This document shows positions 16,152 through 24,695 of a DNA stretch of 47,980 nt, in pieces. A program made the position numbers and the translations under genes. The notes beneath the pieces are model-generated. The model was not told the DNA's origin, did no database searches, and saw nothing but the letters and a program-made list of their open reading frames with translations. Each line of letters starts with the position of its first letter. The stretch's first letter is position 1. Location: assembly GCA_019752295.1 (NCBI GenBank), contig JAIEMK010000066.1, positions 1 through 47,980 on the forward strand, written 5' to 3'. The DNA is from Chitinophagaceae bacterium. GTDB taxonomy: Bacteria; Bacteroidota; Bacteroidia; Chitinophagales; Chitinophagaceae.

Positions 16152-17453
16152 ATGACTATTGATCAATCACCTTATTTATTATACTCCGACGGAGAAGGCA
16201 ATATTTTTGAAGACATCAGTTTATACGCCACAGGTCGCGCCGGCTGGGATGCACTACCTGTTCCAACAGAAGATTGGATTGAACTTCCAAGTGGCGGAAA
16301 CCTTTATGAGTTACCGGGCAGACGCGGCATTGGCATTGATGTAATAACGGGTGATATGCGCCTGTGCGACAAGGGCTGGGCGGTAGCAGCATTTATTCCT
16401 CCCGCACATACCGGCTTATACATTGCTGCATTTGAATCAACTCCCGAAGCCCCTACACTACCTTTGTTTTGTTACACTGCAGCAGGATGGCTCGATCAGA
16501 AGTTTTATGTAACTGCAATGCGTATTGAGGGCGATATCCGTCAGGAAGCCATCGGTTATAATGAAGATAAAATTGCATCCGGTGCAGAAACACTTTTAAA
16601 AAACTATCCAAATAACAGATTGGTAAAACATCTGATGGAAAACTGCTGTATGACATACGATTGTCCGGCAGCAAAAAACTTTTCTTTAGGCCGATGGGAA
16701 TGTCCTGTACCAACCTCTCCTGCCTGCAATGCAAATTGTTTGGGTTGTATTTCGTTTCAACCAGAAGGCGAAAGCATTGTGAGTACACAAGATCGTTTAA
16801 CATTTAAGCCCAGTTCGGAAGAGATTGTTGAATTTACAGTTCCACATTTGATGAACGCTCCATTTCCTTTAATCAGTTTCGGACAAGGCTGCGAAGGCGA
16901 GCCCTTATTAATGTGGGAAACCATCAGAGATGCCATTATTGAAATTAGAAAACATACTCAGCGAGGAAGCATCAATATCAATACCAACGGATCCAAGCCG
17001 GATGCCGTAAAAGCTTTGTGTGAAGCGGGTTTGAACAGTATCAGGGTAAGTACTAACTCGGCTAGGAAAGTTATTTACGACCCCTACTACCGCCCGAATA
17101 ATTATCAGTTTGAAGATATTATTGAAAGCCTGAAAATAGTAAGAAGCTATGGTGGGTGGGCCAGCATCAACTATTTTGTATTTCCCGGAATGACTGATAG
17201 TGTTGATGAATACGAAGCTCTGCGAAAACTGATTCAGTACACTGATATCAGCATGATTCAATGGCGTAATTTCAATATCGATCCCGATTGGTACTTGGGA
17301 AAAATCGGCGTTTATGAAACAGGCGACATCCTTGGTGTGAAGCAAATGATGGAATTGCTGAAAGAAGAATTTCCAAAATTGCAATTCGGATATTTTAATC
17401 CACCAATGGAACGAATTAAAGGCGACTACCAATCTGATTTTGCACACTACTAG
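16152..17453 (+). CDS. Radical SAM protein, unassigned subfamily
   Basis: 433 residues from ATG 16152; upstream codons in the open frame lie inside the preceding gene and look non-coding. The radical SAM cluster motif CxxxCxxC is C192-NAN-C196-LG-C199. It is followed by the SAM-binding pattern ISFGQGCEGEPLL, and by ININTNGSKPDAVKALCEAGLNSIRVSTNS, typical of SPASM-like or activating-enzyme radical SAM barrels. The first 160 residues form a separate N-terminal domain without a recognised motif. Four further cysteines (C165, C166, C171, C184) sit just before the core motif and may bind an auxiliary cluster. The reaction is unknown. It lies between a membrane protein and an EamA transporter on the same strand. 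Confidence 0.82.
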   Translation: MTIDQSPYLLYSDGEGNIFEDISLYATGRAGWDALPVPTEDWIELPSGGNLYELPGRRGIGIDVITGDMRLCDKGWAVAAFIPPAHTGLYIAAFESTPEAPTLPLFCYTAAGWLDQKFYVTAMRIEGDIRQEAIGYNEDKIASGAETLLKNYPNNRLVKHLMENCCMTYDCPAAKNFSLGRWECPVPTSPACNANCLGCISFQPEGESIVSTQDRLTFKPSSEEIVEFTVPHLMNAPFPLISFGQGCEGEPLLMWETIRDAIIEIRKHTQRGSININTNGSKPDAVKALCEAGLNSIRVSTNSARKVIYDPYYRPNNYQFEDIIESLKIVRSYGGWASINYFVFPGMTDSVDEYEALRKLIQYTDISMIQWRNFNIDPDWYLGKIGVYETGDILGVKQMMELLKEEFPKLQFGYFNPPMERIKGDYQSDFAHY

Positions 17454-17465
17454 TAAAGCATTTCA

Positions 17466-18428
17466 ATGAATTCATCGCAGCATAAAAAAGACATTTTTAT
17501 TGGCACAGGTTTGGCATTGATAGCTGTGATTGTATGGGCCGGAAATTTTATTATTTCGAGGGGAGTAAATCAACTAATCGGGCCGGTAAGTCTTGCTTTT
17601 TACAGATGGTCGCTTGCAACTATTATCATCACCCCAATTGCCTGGTCAACCTTTAAGAAAGAACAGCAAGCAATTCGTCAAAATTTTAAATACTTGCTGT
17701 GGGTGTCGCTCACGGGCATCGCACTCTTCAATACTTTTGTTTATGTATCCGGTCATTTTACAACAGCCATCAATATGGCATTGATCGGCACCACATCGTC
17801 TCCCATATTTGCGACGCTGCTGGCATTAATTTTTTTGAAAGAAAAAGTAAGTGCATTCCGTTTAATAGGAATGATCACCTGCATCATTGGAATATTATTA
17901 TTGCTGTCGCAGGGCAGTTGGCAAAAGTTAATGTCGTTTCATTTTGGCAAAGGCGATCTTTGGATACTCACTGCAGGAATGGCTTTCGCGATATACAGTG
18001 TGCTGGTTCGTAAAAAGCCGGCCAGCATATCAAGCCTAAATTTTTTAATGGTCATTTTTGCATTGGGCACATTCATGTTATTCCCCTTTTATCTGATCGA
18101 AAATATTTATTGGCCAAAACCACAATTTAGTCTTCCATTGATTGGTTCAATCATTTATCTGGGATTGGGAACTTCCGTAATATCATTCTTATGTTGGAAT
18201 ATTGCTTTGCATAAACTGGGTACAGGTAGAACAGTATTATTTGGTAATCTGATACCCATTTTTAGTACCATCGAAGCAGTTCTTATTTTGGGTGAAAAAA
18301 TTTCTTGGTTGCATATCAGCAGTGGCATATTAGTAATTGCAGGCTTAGTTATTGCCAATCTGCGATCAGATATTCTTAAGAAAAAAAGATTCAACTTACC
18401 AACTCAAATGCCCGATCAACATGGATAA
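17466..18428 (+). CDS. EamA-family (DMT superfamily) transporter
   Basis: 320 residues with ten predicted TM helices in two EamA repeats. The first repeat opens GTGLALIAVIVWAGNFIISRGV and contains PVSLAFYRWSLATIII. The second starts GDLWILTAGMAFAIYSVLVRK and ends FGNLIPIFSTIEAVLILGEKISWLHISSGILVIAGLVIAN. This is the RhaT/YdcZ-like drug/metabolite exporter fold; the substrate is unknown and is often an amino acid or metabolite efflux. The stop codon overlaps the ATG of the TSUP gene by 8 nt, so the two are coupled. It starts 12 nt after the radical SAM gene. Confidence 0.88.
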   Translation: MNSSQHKKDIFIGTGLALIAVIVWAGNFIISRGVNQLIGPVSLAFYRWSLATIIITPIAWSTFKKEQQAIRQNFKYLLWVSLTGIALFNTFVYVSGHFTTAINMALIGTTSSPIFATLLALIFLKEKVSAFRLIGMITCIIGILLLLSQGSWQKLMSFHFGKGDLWILTAGMAFAIYSVLVRKKPASISSLNFLMVIFALGTFMLFPFYLIENIYWPKPQFSLPLIGSIIYLGLGTSVISFLCWNIALHKLGTGRTVLFGNLIPIFSTIEAVLILGEKISWLHISSGILVIAGLVIANLRSDILKKKRFNLPTQMPDQHG

Positions 18429-19191
18429 TACCACGTTGATGATCTTGTGCGCTTTTGCTACATTGGCAGGATTTGTTGATGCCATTGTTGGTGGCGGCGG
18501 ACTAATTCAAACACCAGCATCTTTAATACTGTTACCACAATTACCGGTTGCTACTGTAATCGGGTCCTTAAAAATTCCTTCCTTCAGCGGAACTTTTTTT
18601 GCTGCAAAACAATATGTCAAACTGGTAAGCATTAACTGGAAGCGACTTGCCTTAATGCTCTGCATTGCTTTTATGGCAGCATTTGCAGGCTCCTTTTTAC
18701 TTACTCAGGTTAGTAATCGTTTCATGAAACCCATTATTCTTTTTGTGTTGGTTTTTGTTGCTATCTATTCTTTCGCCAATAAGAATTTCGGTCTGCAAAA
18801 AAAGCAAATACTTTCAGAAAAGAAACAAATCTTATATGCCATTTTGATTAGTTTGATCATTGGTTTTTATGATGGGTTTATAGGCCCCGGCGCAGGCAGT
18901 TTTTTGGTGTTGGCTTTTATTAGTTTGTTGGGCTTCGATTTTCTTCAGGCATCGGCACACGCCAAACTAATCAACCTGGCAACCAATCTTGGATCCATCT
19001 CACTATTTCTTTTAAAAGGGAATATCCTCTGGCAGATTGCAATCCCCATGGCTATCTGCAATGCATTGGGAGCAGTGTTTGGAGCCAGAATGGCCATCGC
19101 AAAAGGAAATCGATTTATTCGTCTCTTCTTCTTATTGGTGGTAGCGGCTACTCTTATAAGGTTTTCGTACGATGTTTTCTGGAAACACTAA
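18421..19191 (+). CDS. TSUP family (TauE/SafE) transporter
   Basis: 256 residues from ATG 18421, which overlaps the EamA stop. The frame opens upstream, but those codons are inside eamA. Two homologous halves: CAFATLAGFVDAIVGGGGLIQTPASLIL with PVATVIGSLKIPSFSGTFFAAKQY in the first, and LIIGFYDGFIGPGAGSFLVLAFISLLGFDFLQASAHAKLINLATNLGS in the second. The GGGG-LIQTP and GPGAG-SFL loops are typical of TauE/SafE permeases, which move sulfite, sulfonates or other organic anions out of or into the cell. The substrate is not deducible here. Confidence 0.88.
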   Translation: MDNTTLMILCAFATLAGFVDAIVGGGGLIQTPASLILLPQLPVATVIGSLKIPSFSGTFFAAKQYVKLVSINWKRLALMLCIAFMAAFAGSFLLTQVSNRFMKPIILFVLVFVAIYSFANKNFGLQKKQILSEKKQILYAILISLIIGFYDGFIGPGAGSFLVLAFISLLGFDFLQASAHAKLINLATNLGSISLFLLKGNILWQIAIPMAICNALGAVFGARMAIAKGNRFIRLFFLLVVAATLIRFSYDVFWKH

Positions 19192-19282
19192 TCGTTCAAC
19201 AGCTTTTCAACATTAATTAACCTTTCTTTATACCCCTTTAGTGGATTACACTGCCTTCTGGCATGTAATTTTCAACATTGAA

Positions 19283-19311
19283 TTGATTGTTTTCGAATAA
19301 TGATACATTTG
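19283..19311 (+). promoter_or_regulatory. Candidate promoter of the TonB-like gene
   Basis: TTG (19283-19285), 18 nt, then TACATTTG (19304-19311). The predicted start point is near 19317, just past the ATG at 19314. If the promoter is real, translation would more likely use ATG 19332, so this site bears on the choice of start. Confidence 0.4.
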
Positions 19312-19313
19312 AT

Positions 19314-20201
19314 ATGAATCATACCGTTTCTATGCAAATTGGCTTTGAAAAAGAAAAGAACATGAAAGCAGTAGCCATTACTGCCTTTATTTGTGTGCTC
19401 TTATTTCTATTGTTTTTTTATTTGCAGTGGACCTTACCGCAAATTCCCGCCCCCATATTGGGCGAAGGAATTGAAGTTAATCTCGGAAATAGCGAAACAG
19501 GATTAGGTGATATTGCTCCCACCAGTCCAGGAAATCCTTCTGCCGCAGAAGATGAAAGAAAAGCCAGCCCGCCAACAAGTAAACCAGTTGAATCTATTAA
19601 TAAAATCAATGCAGATGAGAACGGAGATGAGCCTGTTAATAATGTAACTAAAATGAGCAACAAGCCTGTTGATAAACCCAGCATGCCTGTAAAGCCCACT
19701 ACAAAACCAGTTTTGAATCCGATTGCTGTTACACCCACTCCTCCTAAACCAAAAGCAGTTTTTAAAGGAGGCACAAGCACCACCAGTAGCGGAAATGGAG
19801 GTGATAGTTATAATGGTATTCACAATCAGGGGATAGCAGGTGGTAAAGGCGATCAGGGCAATATTAATGGCAATCCCAATTCCGACAGTTATAAGGGCAA
19901 TGCGGCTTCCGGAAACTCAGGAAGCGGTGTCAGCATCCGAAGTGGACTGGATGGCAGAAGAATCACTAAATTACCAAGCTTCGAAGACGAGTTTAATGAG
20001 AATGCCAAAGTTGCTGTTGATATCACAGTTGATCAGGCTGGTAATGTTATATCTGCAACTGTTAATCCGAAGGGAACCACTACTACCAATCAGAACATCC
20101 GCAATATTGCCCTGAGAAAAGCCAAGGGACTAAAATTAAATGCCGGTAACGATTCCGAGCAGGTAGGCACACTGGTTTTTAGTTTCAAATTACGCGGTTA
20201 A
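19314..20201 (+). CDS. TonB-like energy transducer / periplasmic-spanning protein
   Basis: 295 residues from ATG 19314 (alternative 19332). A short cytoplasmic tail, then one TM helix (AVAITAFICVLLFLLFFYLQW), then a long Pro/Lys-rich stretch (KPVDKPSMPVKPTTKPVLNP) and a Gly/Asn/Ser-rich linker with SGNGGDSYNGIHNQGIAGGKG. The C-terminal 80 residues (LPSFEDEFNENAKVAVDITVDQAGNVISATVNPKG and QVGTLVFSFKLRG) look like the TonB C-terminal fold, which contacts outer-membrane receptors. ExbB and ExbD are not in the window. folC follows after 26 nt, an arrangement I recall from other Bacteroidota. Confidence 0.72.
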   Translation: MNHTVSMQIGFEKEKNMKAVAITAFICVLLFLLFFYLQWTLPQIPAPILGEGIEVNLGNSETGLGDIAPTSPGNPSAAEDERKASPPTSKPVESINKINADENGDEPVNNVTKMSNKPVDKPSMPVKPTTKPVLNPIAVTPTPPKPKAVFKGGTSTTSSGNGGDSYNGIHNQGIAGGKGDQGNINGNPNSDSYKGNAASGNSGSGVSIRSGLDGRRITKLPSFEDEFNENAKVAVDITVDQAGNVISATVNPKGTTTTNQNIRNIALRKAKGLKLNAGNDSEQVGTLVFSFKLRG

Positions 20202-20227
20202 AAATTCTTCTCTAATTTGCAGCCGAT

Positions 20228-21517
20228 ATGGACTATAAAGAAACCCTCGATTTTCTTTTTCGCGCGCTGCCAATGTTTAGCAGAGTTGGTGAATCGGCTT
20301 ATAAAAAAGACCTAACCAATACCATTCGTCTTTGTGAATCTATTGGTAACCCTCAACAGCATTTTAAAACAATACATATTGCCGGAACAAACGGAAAGGG
20401 ATCTACCAGTCATATGCTGGCCGCAATTCTTCAAACGGCGGGATACAAAACAGGTTTATATACTTCGCCTCACTTAAAAGATTTCAGAGAAAGAATTAAA
20501 GTAAATGGAACAGTTTGTGATGAAGCTTTTGTAATTGATTTTACAGAACGCATTCACCCGATGATCAAAGAAATAGAACCTTCTTTTTTTGAGATTACTG
20601 TGGCGATGGCTTTTGAATATTTTGCTTTACAGAAAGTAGATATTGCAATTATTGAAACCGGTTTAGGAGGAAGGCTCGACAGTACCAATATTATTCATCC
20701 CGAAATAAGCATTATAACCAATATCGGTTTCGACCATATGAATTTGTTGGGCAATACCATCGAAGCCATCGCAATTGAGAAAGCTGGAATTATCAAAGAA
20801 AACACACCGGTAGTGATTGGCGAATATACTGCCATTACAAAATCTGTTTTTGAAAACAGATCTAAACAATTATCAGCGCCTATTCATTGGGCATCAGAAA
20901 ACTATTGGGTGAGCGATTTTCATATTACTGCCCATCAAATTGCAGTTACTGTAGCCAATCATAAAACCGACGAAAGAATACCATATCAGTTAGACCTTCC
21001 AGGCTTTTATCAAACTAAAAACCTGCTTTCTGTTTTAACTGCGGTAGATTTATTGAAGCAGCAGCAATGGAAAATCAACACGGCAATTGTGCAAAAAGCT
21101 TTATTACACGTAAAAAAAATAAACGGATTGCATGGAAGATGGGAAGTATTGCAGGAGCACCCCATGCTGGTACTGGACGTGGGGCATAACGAAGATGGTA
21201 TTAAACAAATCACTGAGCAGATAGAATTAGTAAGCCCTTCAGAAATACATATTGTAATTGGAATGGTAAAAGATAAAGAGATCGAGAAAGTATTAGATCT
21301 TTTACCAAAAAAAGCGCACTATTATTTTACAAAAGCTACTATTCCACGTGCATTGAACGAAACATTATTAATGGAGCAGGCACTAAAGAAGGGGTTGCAT
21401 GGACAGGCTTTTCCAGAGATAAATATGGCTTTACATCACGCAATGCAACGCGCTAAAGAAGATGATTTGGTACTGGTATGTGGAAGTGTATTTGTTGTAG
21501 GTGAAGTAAAATTTTAA
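20228..21517 (+). CDS. folC: Bifunctional folylpolyglutamate synthase / dihydrofolate synthase
   Basis: 429 residues, the normal Mur-ligase-like FolC length. The ATP-binding P-loop GTNGKGSTS is at residues 53-61, preceded by IHIAG and followed by YTSPHLKDFRERIKVNG, the characteristic folate and metal site. LGGRLDSTNIIHPEISIITNIGFDHMNLLGNTIEAIAIEKAGIIK carries the catalytic His and the Lys that is usually carbamylated. LHGRWEVL and VLDVGHNEDGI mark the C-terminal domain. The enzyme adds glutamate to dihydropteroate and folates in the cytoplasm. It converges on a Nudix gene with 8 nt between stops. Confidence 0.93.
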   Translation: MDYKETLDFLFRALPMFSRVGESAYKKDLTNTIRLCESIGNPQQHFKTIHIAGTNGKGSTSHMLAAILQTAGYKTGLYTSPHLKDFRERIKVNGTVCDEAFVIDFTERIHPMIKEIEPSFFEITVAMAFEYFALQKVDIAIIETGLGGRLDSTNIIHPEISIITNIGFDHMNLLGNTIEAIAIEKAGIIKENTPVVIGEYTAITKSVFENRSKQLSAPIHWASENYWVSDFHITAHQIAVTVANHKTDERIPYQLDLPGFYQTKNLLSVLTAVDLLKQQQWKINTAIVQKALLHVKKINGLHGRWEVLQEHPMLVLDVGHNEDGIKQITEQIELVSPSEIHIVIGMVKDKEIEKVLDLLPKKAHYYFTKATIPRALNETLLMEQALKKGLHGQAFPEINMALHHAMQRAKEDDLVLVCGSVFVVGEVKF

Positions 21518-21525
21518 TTGCAATT

Positions 21526-22071
21526 TTACCAGCTCATCCAATTTAAACGCAGCATCGCCTGATAGATGGCTCCAACCTGAACACCGTGTTGTATCTTGCC
21601 TTCATTCAATAATTGTTTCAACTCTTCTTTTGTGTAAGTTTCGAGTTGAAGGTCTTCAAATGGATCGAAATGCGTAGCCACCATTTTTTCGGCATTTCTT
21701 GCCAGAAAGAAATAGGCGGTATTGTTGTGTAGCGCCGGATTAGACAAGACCTGAGAGAGAAACTCAATTTCGTTTGAAACATAACCTGTTTCTTCCTGCA
21801 TTTCTCTAATTGCCGAAATTTTTGGTGTTTCTCCTTTTTCTAAAAGTCCGCCGGGTAATTCTAAAGTAATTTCGCCACTGGCATGACGATATTGTTTTAC
21901 CAGCACTATTTTTTCATCCTTTGTAATAATCACCATATTTGTCCAGCTAGGCACTTCAATAACATAATATGGATCCATTATTCGTCCATCGGGCAACATG
22001 CATTTGTCTTTTCTGAGTTTTAACCAGTTTTCACTAAAAATATCTTTCGATTCCAAAACATTCCATTTCAT
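21526..22071 (-). CDS. Nudix hydrolase (ADP-ribose pyrophosphatase-like), copy 1
   Basis: 181 residues from ATG 22071; a TTG five codons upstream also opens the frame. A canonical Nudix box GxxxxxE-x7-REUxEExGU is present in GLLEKGETPKISAIREMQEE followed by TGY, with ELPGG before it. The N-terminal half (WNVLESKDIFSENWLKLRKDKCMLPDGRIMDPYYVIEVPSW) is like YjhB/NudF-type ADP-sugar pyrophosphatases, which have LPDG and VKQYRHA segments. The substrate is probably a nucleoside diphosphate sugar such as ADP-ribose, by family analogy only. It is 31 nt downstream of a paralogous Nudix gene. Confidence 0.85.
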   Translation of the reverse strand: MKWNVLESKDIFSENWLKLRKDKCMLPDGRIMDPYYVIEVPSWTNMVIITKDEKIVLVKQYRHASGEITLELPGGLLEKGETPKISAIREMQEETGYVSNEIEFLSQVLSNPALHNNTAYFFLARNAEKMVATHFDPFEDLQLETYTKEELKQLLNEGKIQHGVQVGAIYQAMLRLNWMSW

Positions 22072-22102
22072 CTTTTTCAATTTCAATATTTCGAAAACAA
22101 TA

Positions 22103-22666
22103 TTATTTTACGATAATTCTTCCCAACTTTTGTAAAGCAAAAAACAAAGTACCTAATTGCATCGACTGAACAAATTTTTGCGATTGCACTAACTCAACCA
22201 ATTCATCCACACTAACCTGAAATACTTCTACATCTTCTTCCACATCGAGTTGTTGATTTGGATCAAACTCCCCTCCGGTAGCCAAAAACATATGCATCAG
22301 ATTGGTATTGGTAGTTGGATTGGGTGAGATATTTCCAAGATATTCTATTTTGTTGAACCGATAGCCCGTCTCCTCCAACAGCTCTCTCGCAATAGCATCA
22401 GTTTTGGAGGCATCTGAAGCATCAATACATCCTCCGGGTAATTCAATAATCGTTTTCCCCAAGCCATGACGATATATCTTTTCCAAGATCACATTACCGT
22501 CTTTGGTTAAGGCAACGGCAGTAGCATAGTCAGGAAACCCATATTTATAAAAAGGCTCAACGATCGTTCCATCTGGTTTTTCGCAACTCTCTGATTTTAC
22601 ATCCACCCATTTATCTTTCAGCAACTGTACTGAAGACCGTATTTTCCATTCTAATTTTTTCTCCAT
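22103..22666 (-). CDS. Nudix hydrolase (ADP-ribose pyrophosphatase-like), copy 2 with altered Nudix box
   Basis: 188 residues from ATG 22666. Related to the next gene over its whole length (KLEWKIRSSVQLLKDKWVDVKSESCEKPDGTIVEPFYKYGFPDY). The box reads GCIDASDASKTDAIARELLE followed by ETGY: the REUxEExGU half is intact, but the first half has one extra residue and lacks the usual glutamate, with Asp nearby. Such variants occur in natural Nudix proteins, so activity is still likely. The ATG overlaps the TAA of the YfiT-like gene (TAATG), implying translational coupling. Confidence 0.83.
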   Translation of the reverse strand: MEKKLEWKIRSSVQLLKDKWVDVKSESCEKPDGTIVEPFYKYGFPDYATAVALTKDGNVILEKIYRHGLGKTIIELPGGCIDASDASKTDAIARELLEETGYRFNKIEYLGNISPNPTTNTNLMHMFLATGGEFDPNQQLDVEEDVEVFQVSVDELVELVQSQKFVQSMQLGTLFFALQKLGRIIVK

Positions 22667-23193
22667 TACCAATTTTTCTTTTCTCTAAGTTCAGTAATAT
22701 GTGCAGTATGGTGCTTACTATGCCAAGCATATAAACCTAAAAGGAACCAGAGAGTCATTTGCCTTTTACTTTCAGGATGAAACACCGTTCTATTCCATTG
22801 TTCCTCTGTCAAGTCTTTAATCGCCGCCACCCAACGCAAATGCAATGCATGTAATAAAGTGATTGAAACATTGATTGGAACCAAATTATTATCGGCCAGC
22901 AATGCCCACTCTTTTTCTTCGTAGGGTTTGATGGCTGGATTTACTTCTGTCAACCCTAATTTAAAACGGATATAGGCATTCATATGACTATCAGCCACAT
23001 GGTGTACCAATTGTTTAACAGACCATCCTCCCTCGCGATAAGGGGTATCTAGTTGTGCCGCGTCTAAATTGCTGATTGCTCTTTCCAGTGCTTCCGGTAA
23101 AAACTGCAAATCCAGTAATAATTTGTTTTTTAATTCTTCCGAAAATGGTTGTGGTTCAAATTTACCAATCGGATAACGTGGGTCGGTAGTCAT
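22666..23193 (-). CDS. YfiT/DinB-like four-helix metal-binding protein (putative thiol transferase)
   Basis: 175 residues. The start DPRYPIGKFE is the YfiT family signature, and the three metal-ligand histidines of DinB-like folds are seen in VHHVADSHMNAYIRFKLGL and WHSKHHTAHITEL. The family includes bacillithiol S-transferases and putative metal-dependent hydrolases. Whether this organism makes bacillithiol cannot be told from this window. It is the first gene of a coupled trio with the two Nudix hydrolases. The gene upstream on the same strand, an ABC ATPase, ends 51 nt away. Confidence 0.82.
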   Translation of the reverse strand: MTTDPRYPIGKFEPQPFSEELKNKLLLDLQFLPEALERAISNLDAAQLDTPYREGGWSVKQLVHHVADSHMNAYIRFKLGLTEVNPAIKPYEEKEWALLADNNLVPINVSITLLHALHLRWVAAIKDLTEEQWNRTVFHPESKRQMTLWFLLGLYAWHSKHHTAHITELREKKNW

Positions 23194-23244
23194 ATAAAAT
23201 TGATTTTAAACTTTGATATTTAATTATCTTTCATTCTTCACTTT

Positions 23245-24006
23245 CTACTCTTCTCTCAAAACATGCCCTGTTAAGTGTATAAATACATCTTCCAAATTAG
23301 CCTGTTTCACTTCTTTGGGTCTTTCAAATCCCGTATCAACTAATTCATCAATTAGTTTATCGGGAGAGTTTAGAGCAATAATTTTTCCGCTATCAATAAT
23401 CGCAACCCTGTCGCAAAGCACTTCTGCTTCATCCATATAATGCGTAGTAATAATTACTGTAGTGCCCCTGTCACGTATATTTTTAATGAGTTCCCATAAA
23501 TTTCTTCTTGCCTGAGGATCTAGTCCTGTGGTTGGTTCATCCAAAAAAATAATTCTGGGTTTATTGATCAGAGTGGTAGCAATCGAGAATCTTTGCTTTT
23601 GCCCGCCGCTTAATTCTTTGAATTTTGCTTTTGCTTTATCCCTCAGATTTACACTATCAAGCAGTGTTAGTGGATCTATAACCTCGTTATATAAACCGGC
23701 AAACAGGTGTATCAGTTCTGTTAAAGTTAAACCTGGATAATATCCCGAAGTTTGTAATTGTACCCCGATGATTTTTTTAATTTCATTTGGTGATTCATCC
23801 AAATTCAAGCCATCAACAATCACTTCTCCACCCGTTTTCTCGCGCAAAGTTTCAATTATTTCAAGAGTGGTTGATTTGCCTGCACCGTTCGGGCCAAGTA
23901 ACCCAAATATCTCGCCTCTTTTAACTTCAAAGCTAATGCCTTTTACTGCTGCAAAATCGCCATAGTTCTTTTGCAGGTTTTTAACCGAAATAATGATATC
24001 ACTCAT
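23245..24006 (-). CDS. ABC transporter ATP-binding protein without neighbouring permease
   Basis: 253 residues. Walker A GPNGAGKST at residues 38-46, Q-loop near VQLQTSG, signature LSGGQ at 132-136, Walker B IIFLDEP at 152-158, H-loop H189 in TTHYMDEAE. TTHYMDEAE and the DrrA-like arrangement suggest an ABC-2 type exporter ATPase (drug, polysaccharide or gliding-type). The C-terminal tail (ELVDTGFERPKEVKQANLEDVFIHLTGHVLREE) is a normal end for this class. No ABC-2 permease lies on either side; the flanking genes are an unknown secreted protein 4 nt upstream and YfiT downstream. Confidence 0.9.
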   Translation of the reverse strand: MSDIIISVKNLQKNYGDFAAVKGISFEVKRGEIFGLLGPNGAGKSTTLEIIETLREKTGGEVIVDGLNLDESPNEIKKIIGVQLQTSGYYPGLTLTELIHLFAGLYNEVIDPLTLLDSVNLRDKAKAKFKELSGGQKQRFSIATTLINKPRIIFLDEPTTGLDPQARRNLWELIKNIRDRGTTVIITTHYMDEAEVLCDRVAIIDSGKIIALNSPDKLIDELVDTGFERPKEVKQANLEDVFIHLTGHVLREE

Positions 24007-24010
24007 AATT

Positions 24011-24511
24011 TTATTTTATAGGAATGTTGATGCTTAAATTCTGTGGAGAACTAATCATTCCAGTATGTTTATATTGTTGATCCATTAATAAAGCAATCGC
24101 TTTTAAATGTTGGGCCGCAACCGAATTTAGCACTACAGCAGAACCATTTAGCAATATACCGCCTCCCAGAAGAAACCAATTTACATTTCTGTTATCGTTT
24201 GTTCCGATCAAACCCACTACCGAAGTTGCCGTGCCCAAAATATTCAAGACAGTTGCCCAGGTTTTGTTTGAACGATATTCAAAATATTGCAAATAGCATT
24301 CCGGTTTATTCAATTTGGCCATTAAATAATCCAACCCTCGCTTATCATTAAATAACTGCCCTTCATAAATCAAACCTGGCTTTTTTATTGCAGGCACAAA
24401 ACTAACCCCTTTTGCGCTGTAATAAAACTGGTCTGTTTCGGGTGTATGGGGTTGTGCTTTAGTATTACAAAAAGAGCAAATAAGGATAATCAGTAAACCA
24501 AAGTATCGCAT
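24011..24511 (-). CDS. Hypothetical exported protein
   Basis: 166 residues starting MRYFGLLIILICSFCNTKAQ, a signal peptide with probable cleavage after TKAQ. The mature protein has a moderately hydrophobic middle, NKTWATVLNILGTATSVVGLIGTNDNRNVNWFLLGGGILLNGSAVVLN, that could form two membrane helices or a hairpin. I do not recognise a family. It ends 4 nt before the ABC ATPase start on the same strand, so the two are probably co-transcribed; a role with that ATPase is conceivable but unsupported. Confidence 0.65.
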   Translation of the reverse strand: MRYFGLLIILICSFCNTKAQPHTPETDQFYYSAKGVSFVPAIKKPGLIYEGQLFNDKRGLDYLMAKLNKPECYLQYFEYRSNKTWATVLNILGTATSVVGLIGTNDNRNVNWFLLGGGILLNGSAVVLNSVAAQHLKAIALLMDQQYKHTGMISSPQNLSINIPIK

Positions 24512-24662
24512 GCTATTTTATTAAATGAATTTTTAATGGTAATTCGCATCCAGCCAAAAGCAATTCCGCCGGATAATCATAAATTAGATTCTATTTTATA
24601 AAGATAACGATGGTGTTTTAATTAGATAGTAATTTTTGGATGAACCGGGGTTTGTTCTCTCC

Positions 24663-24670
24663 TATCTTTG
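24663..24670 (+). promoter_or_regulatory. Minus-7 element TATCTTTG before the aspartate kinase gene
   Basis: An exact TAnnTTTG match, 25 nt before the ATG at 24696, which supports that ATG over the longer open frame starting at 24636. The nearest upstream TTG (24636-24638) is 24 nt away rather than 19. Confidence 0.45.
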
Positions 24671-24695
24671 CATACCATTTTCTAAATCATACATA

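Noticed and set aside
19503..19823. Long open frames antisense to the TonB-like gene
   Set aside because: They mirror the low-complexity Pro/Lys/Gly-rich coding sequence and show no start context or recognisable protein.
24535..24565. A third, partial copy of the 70-nt leader near the aspartate kinase gene
   Set aside because: About 17 of 20 bases (CAGCCAAAA-CAATT region) resemble the core, but the rest does not align and no start codon follows at the right distance. Probably chance.
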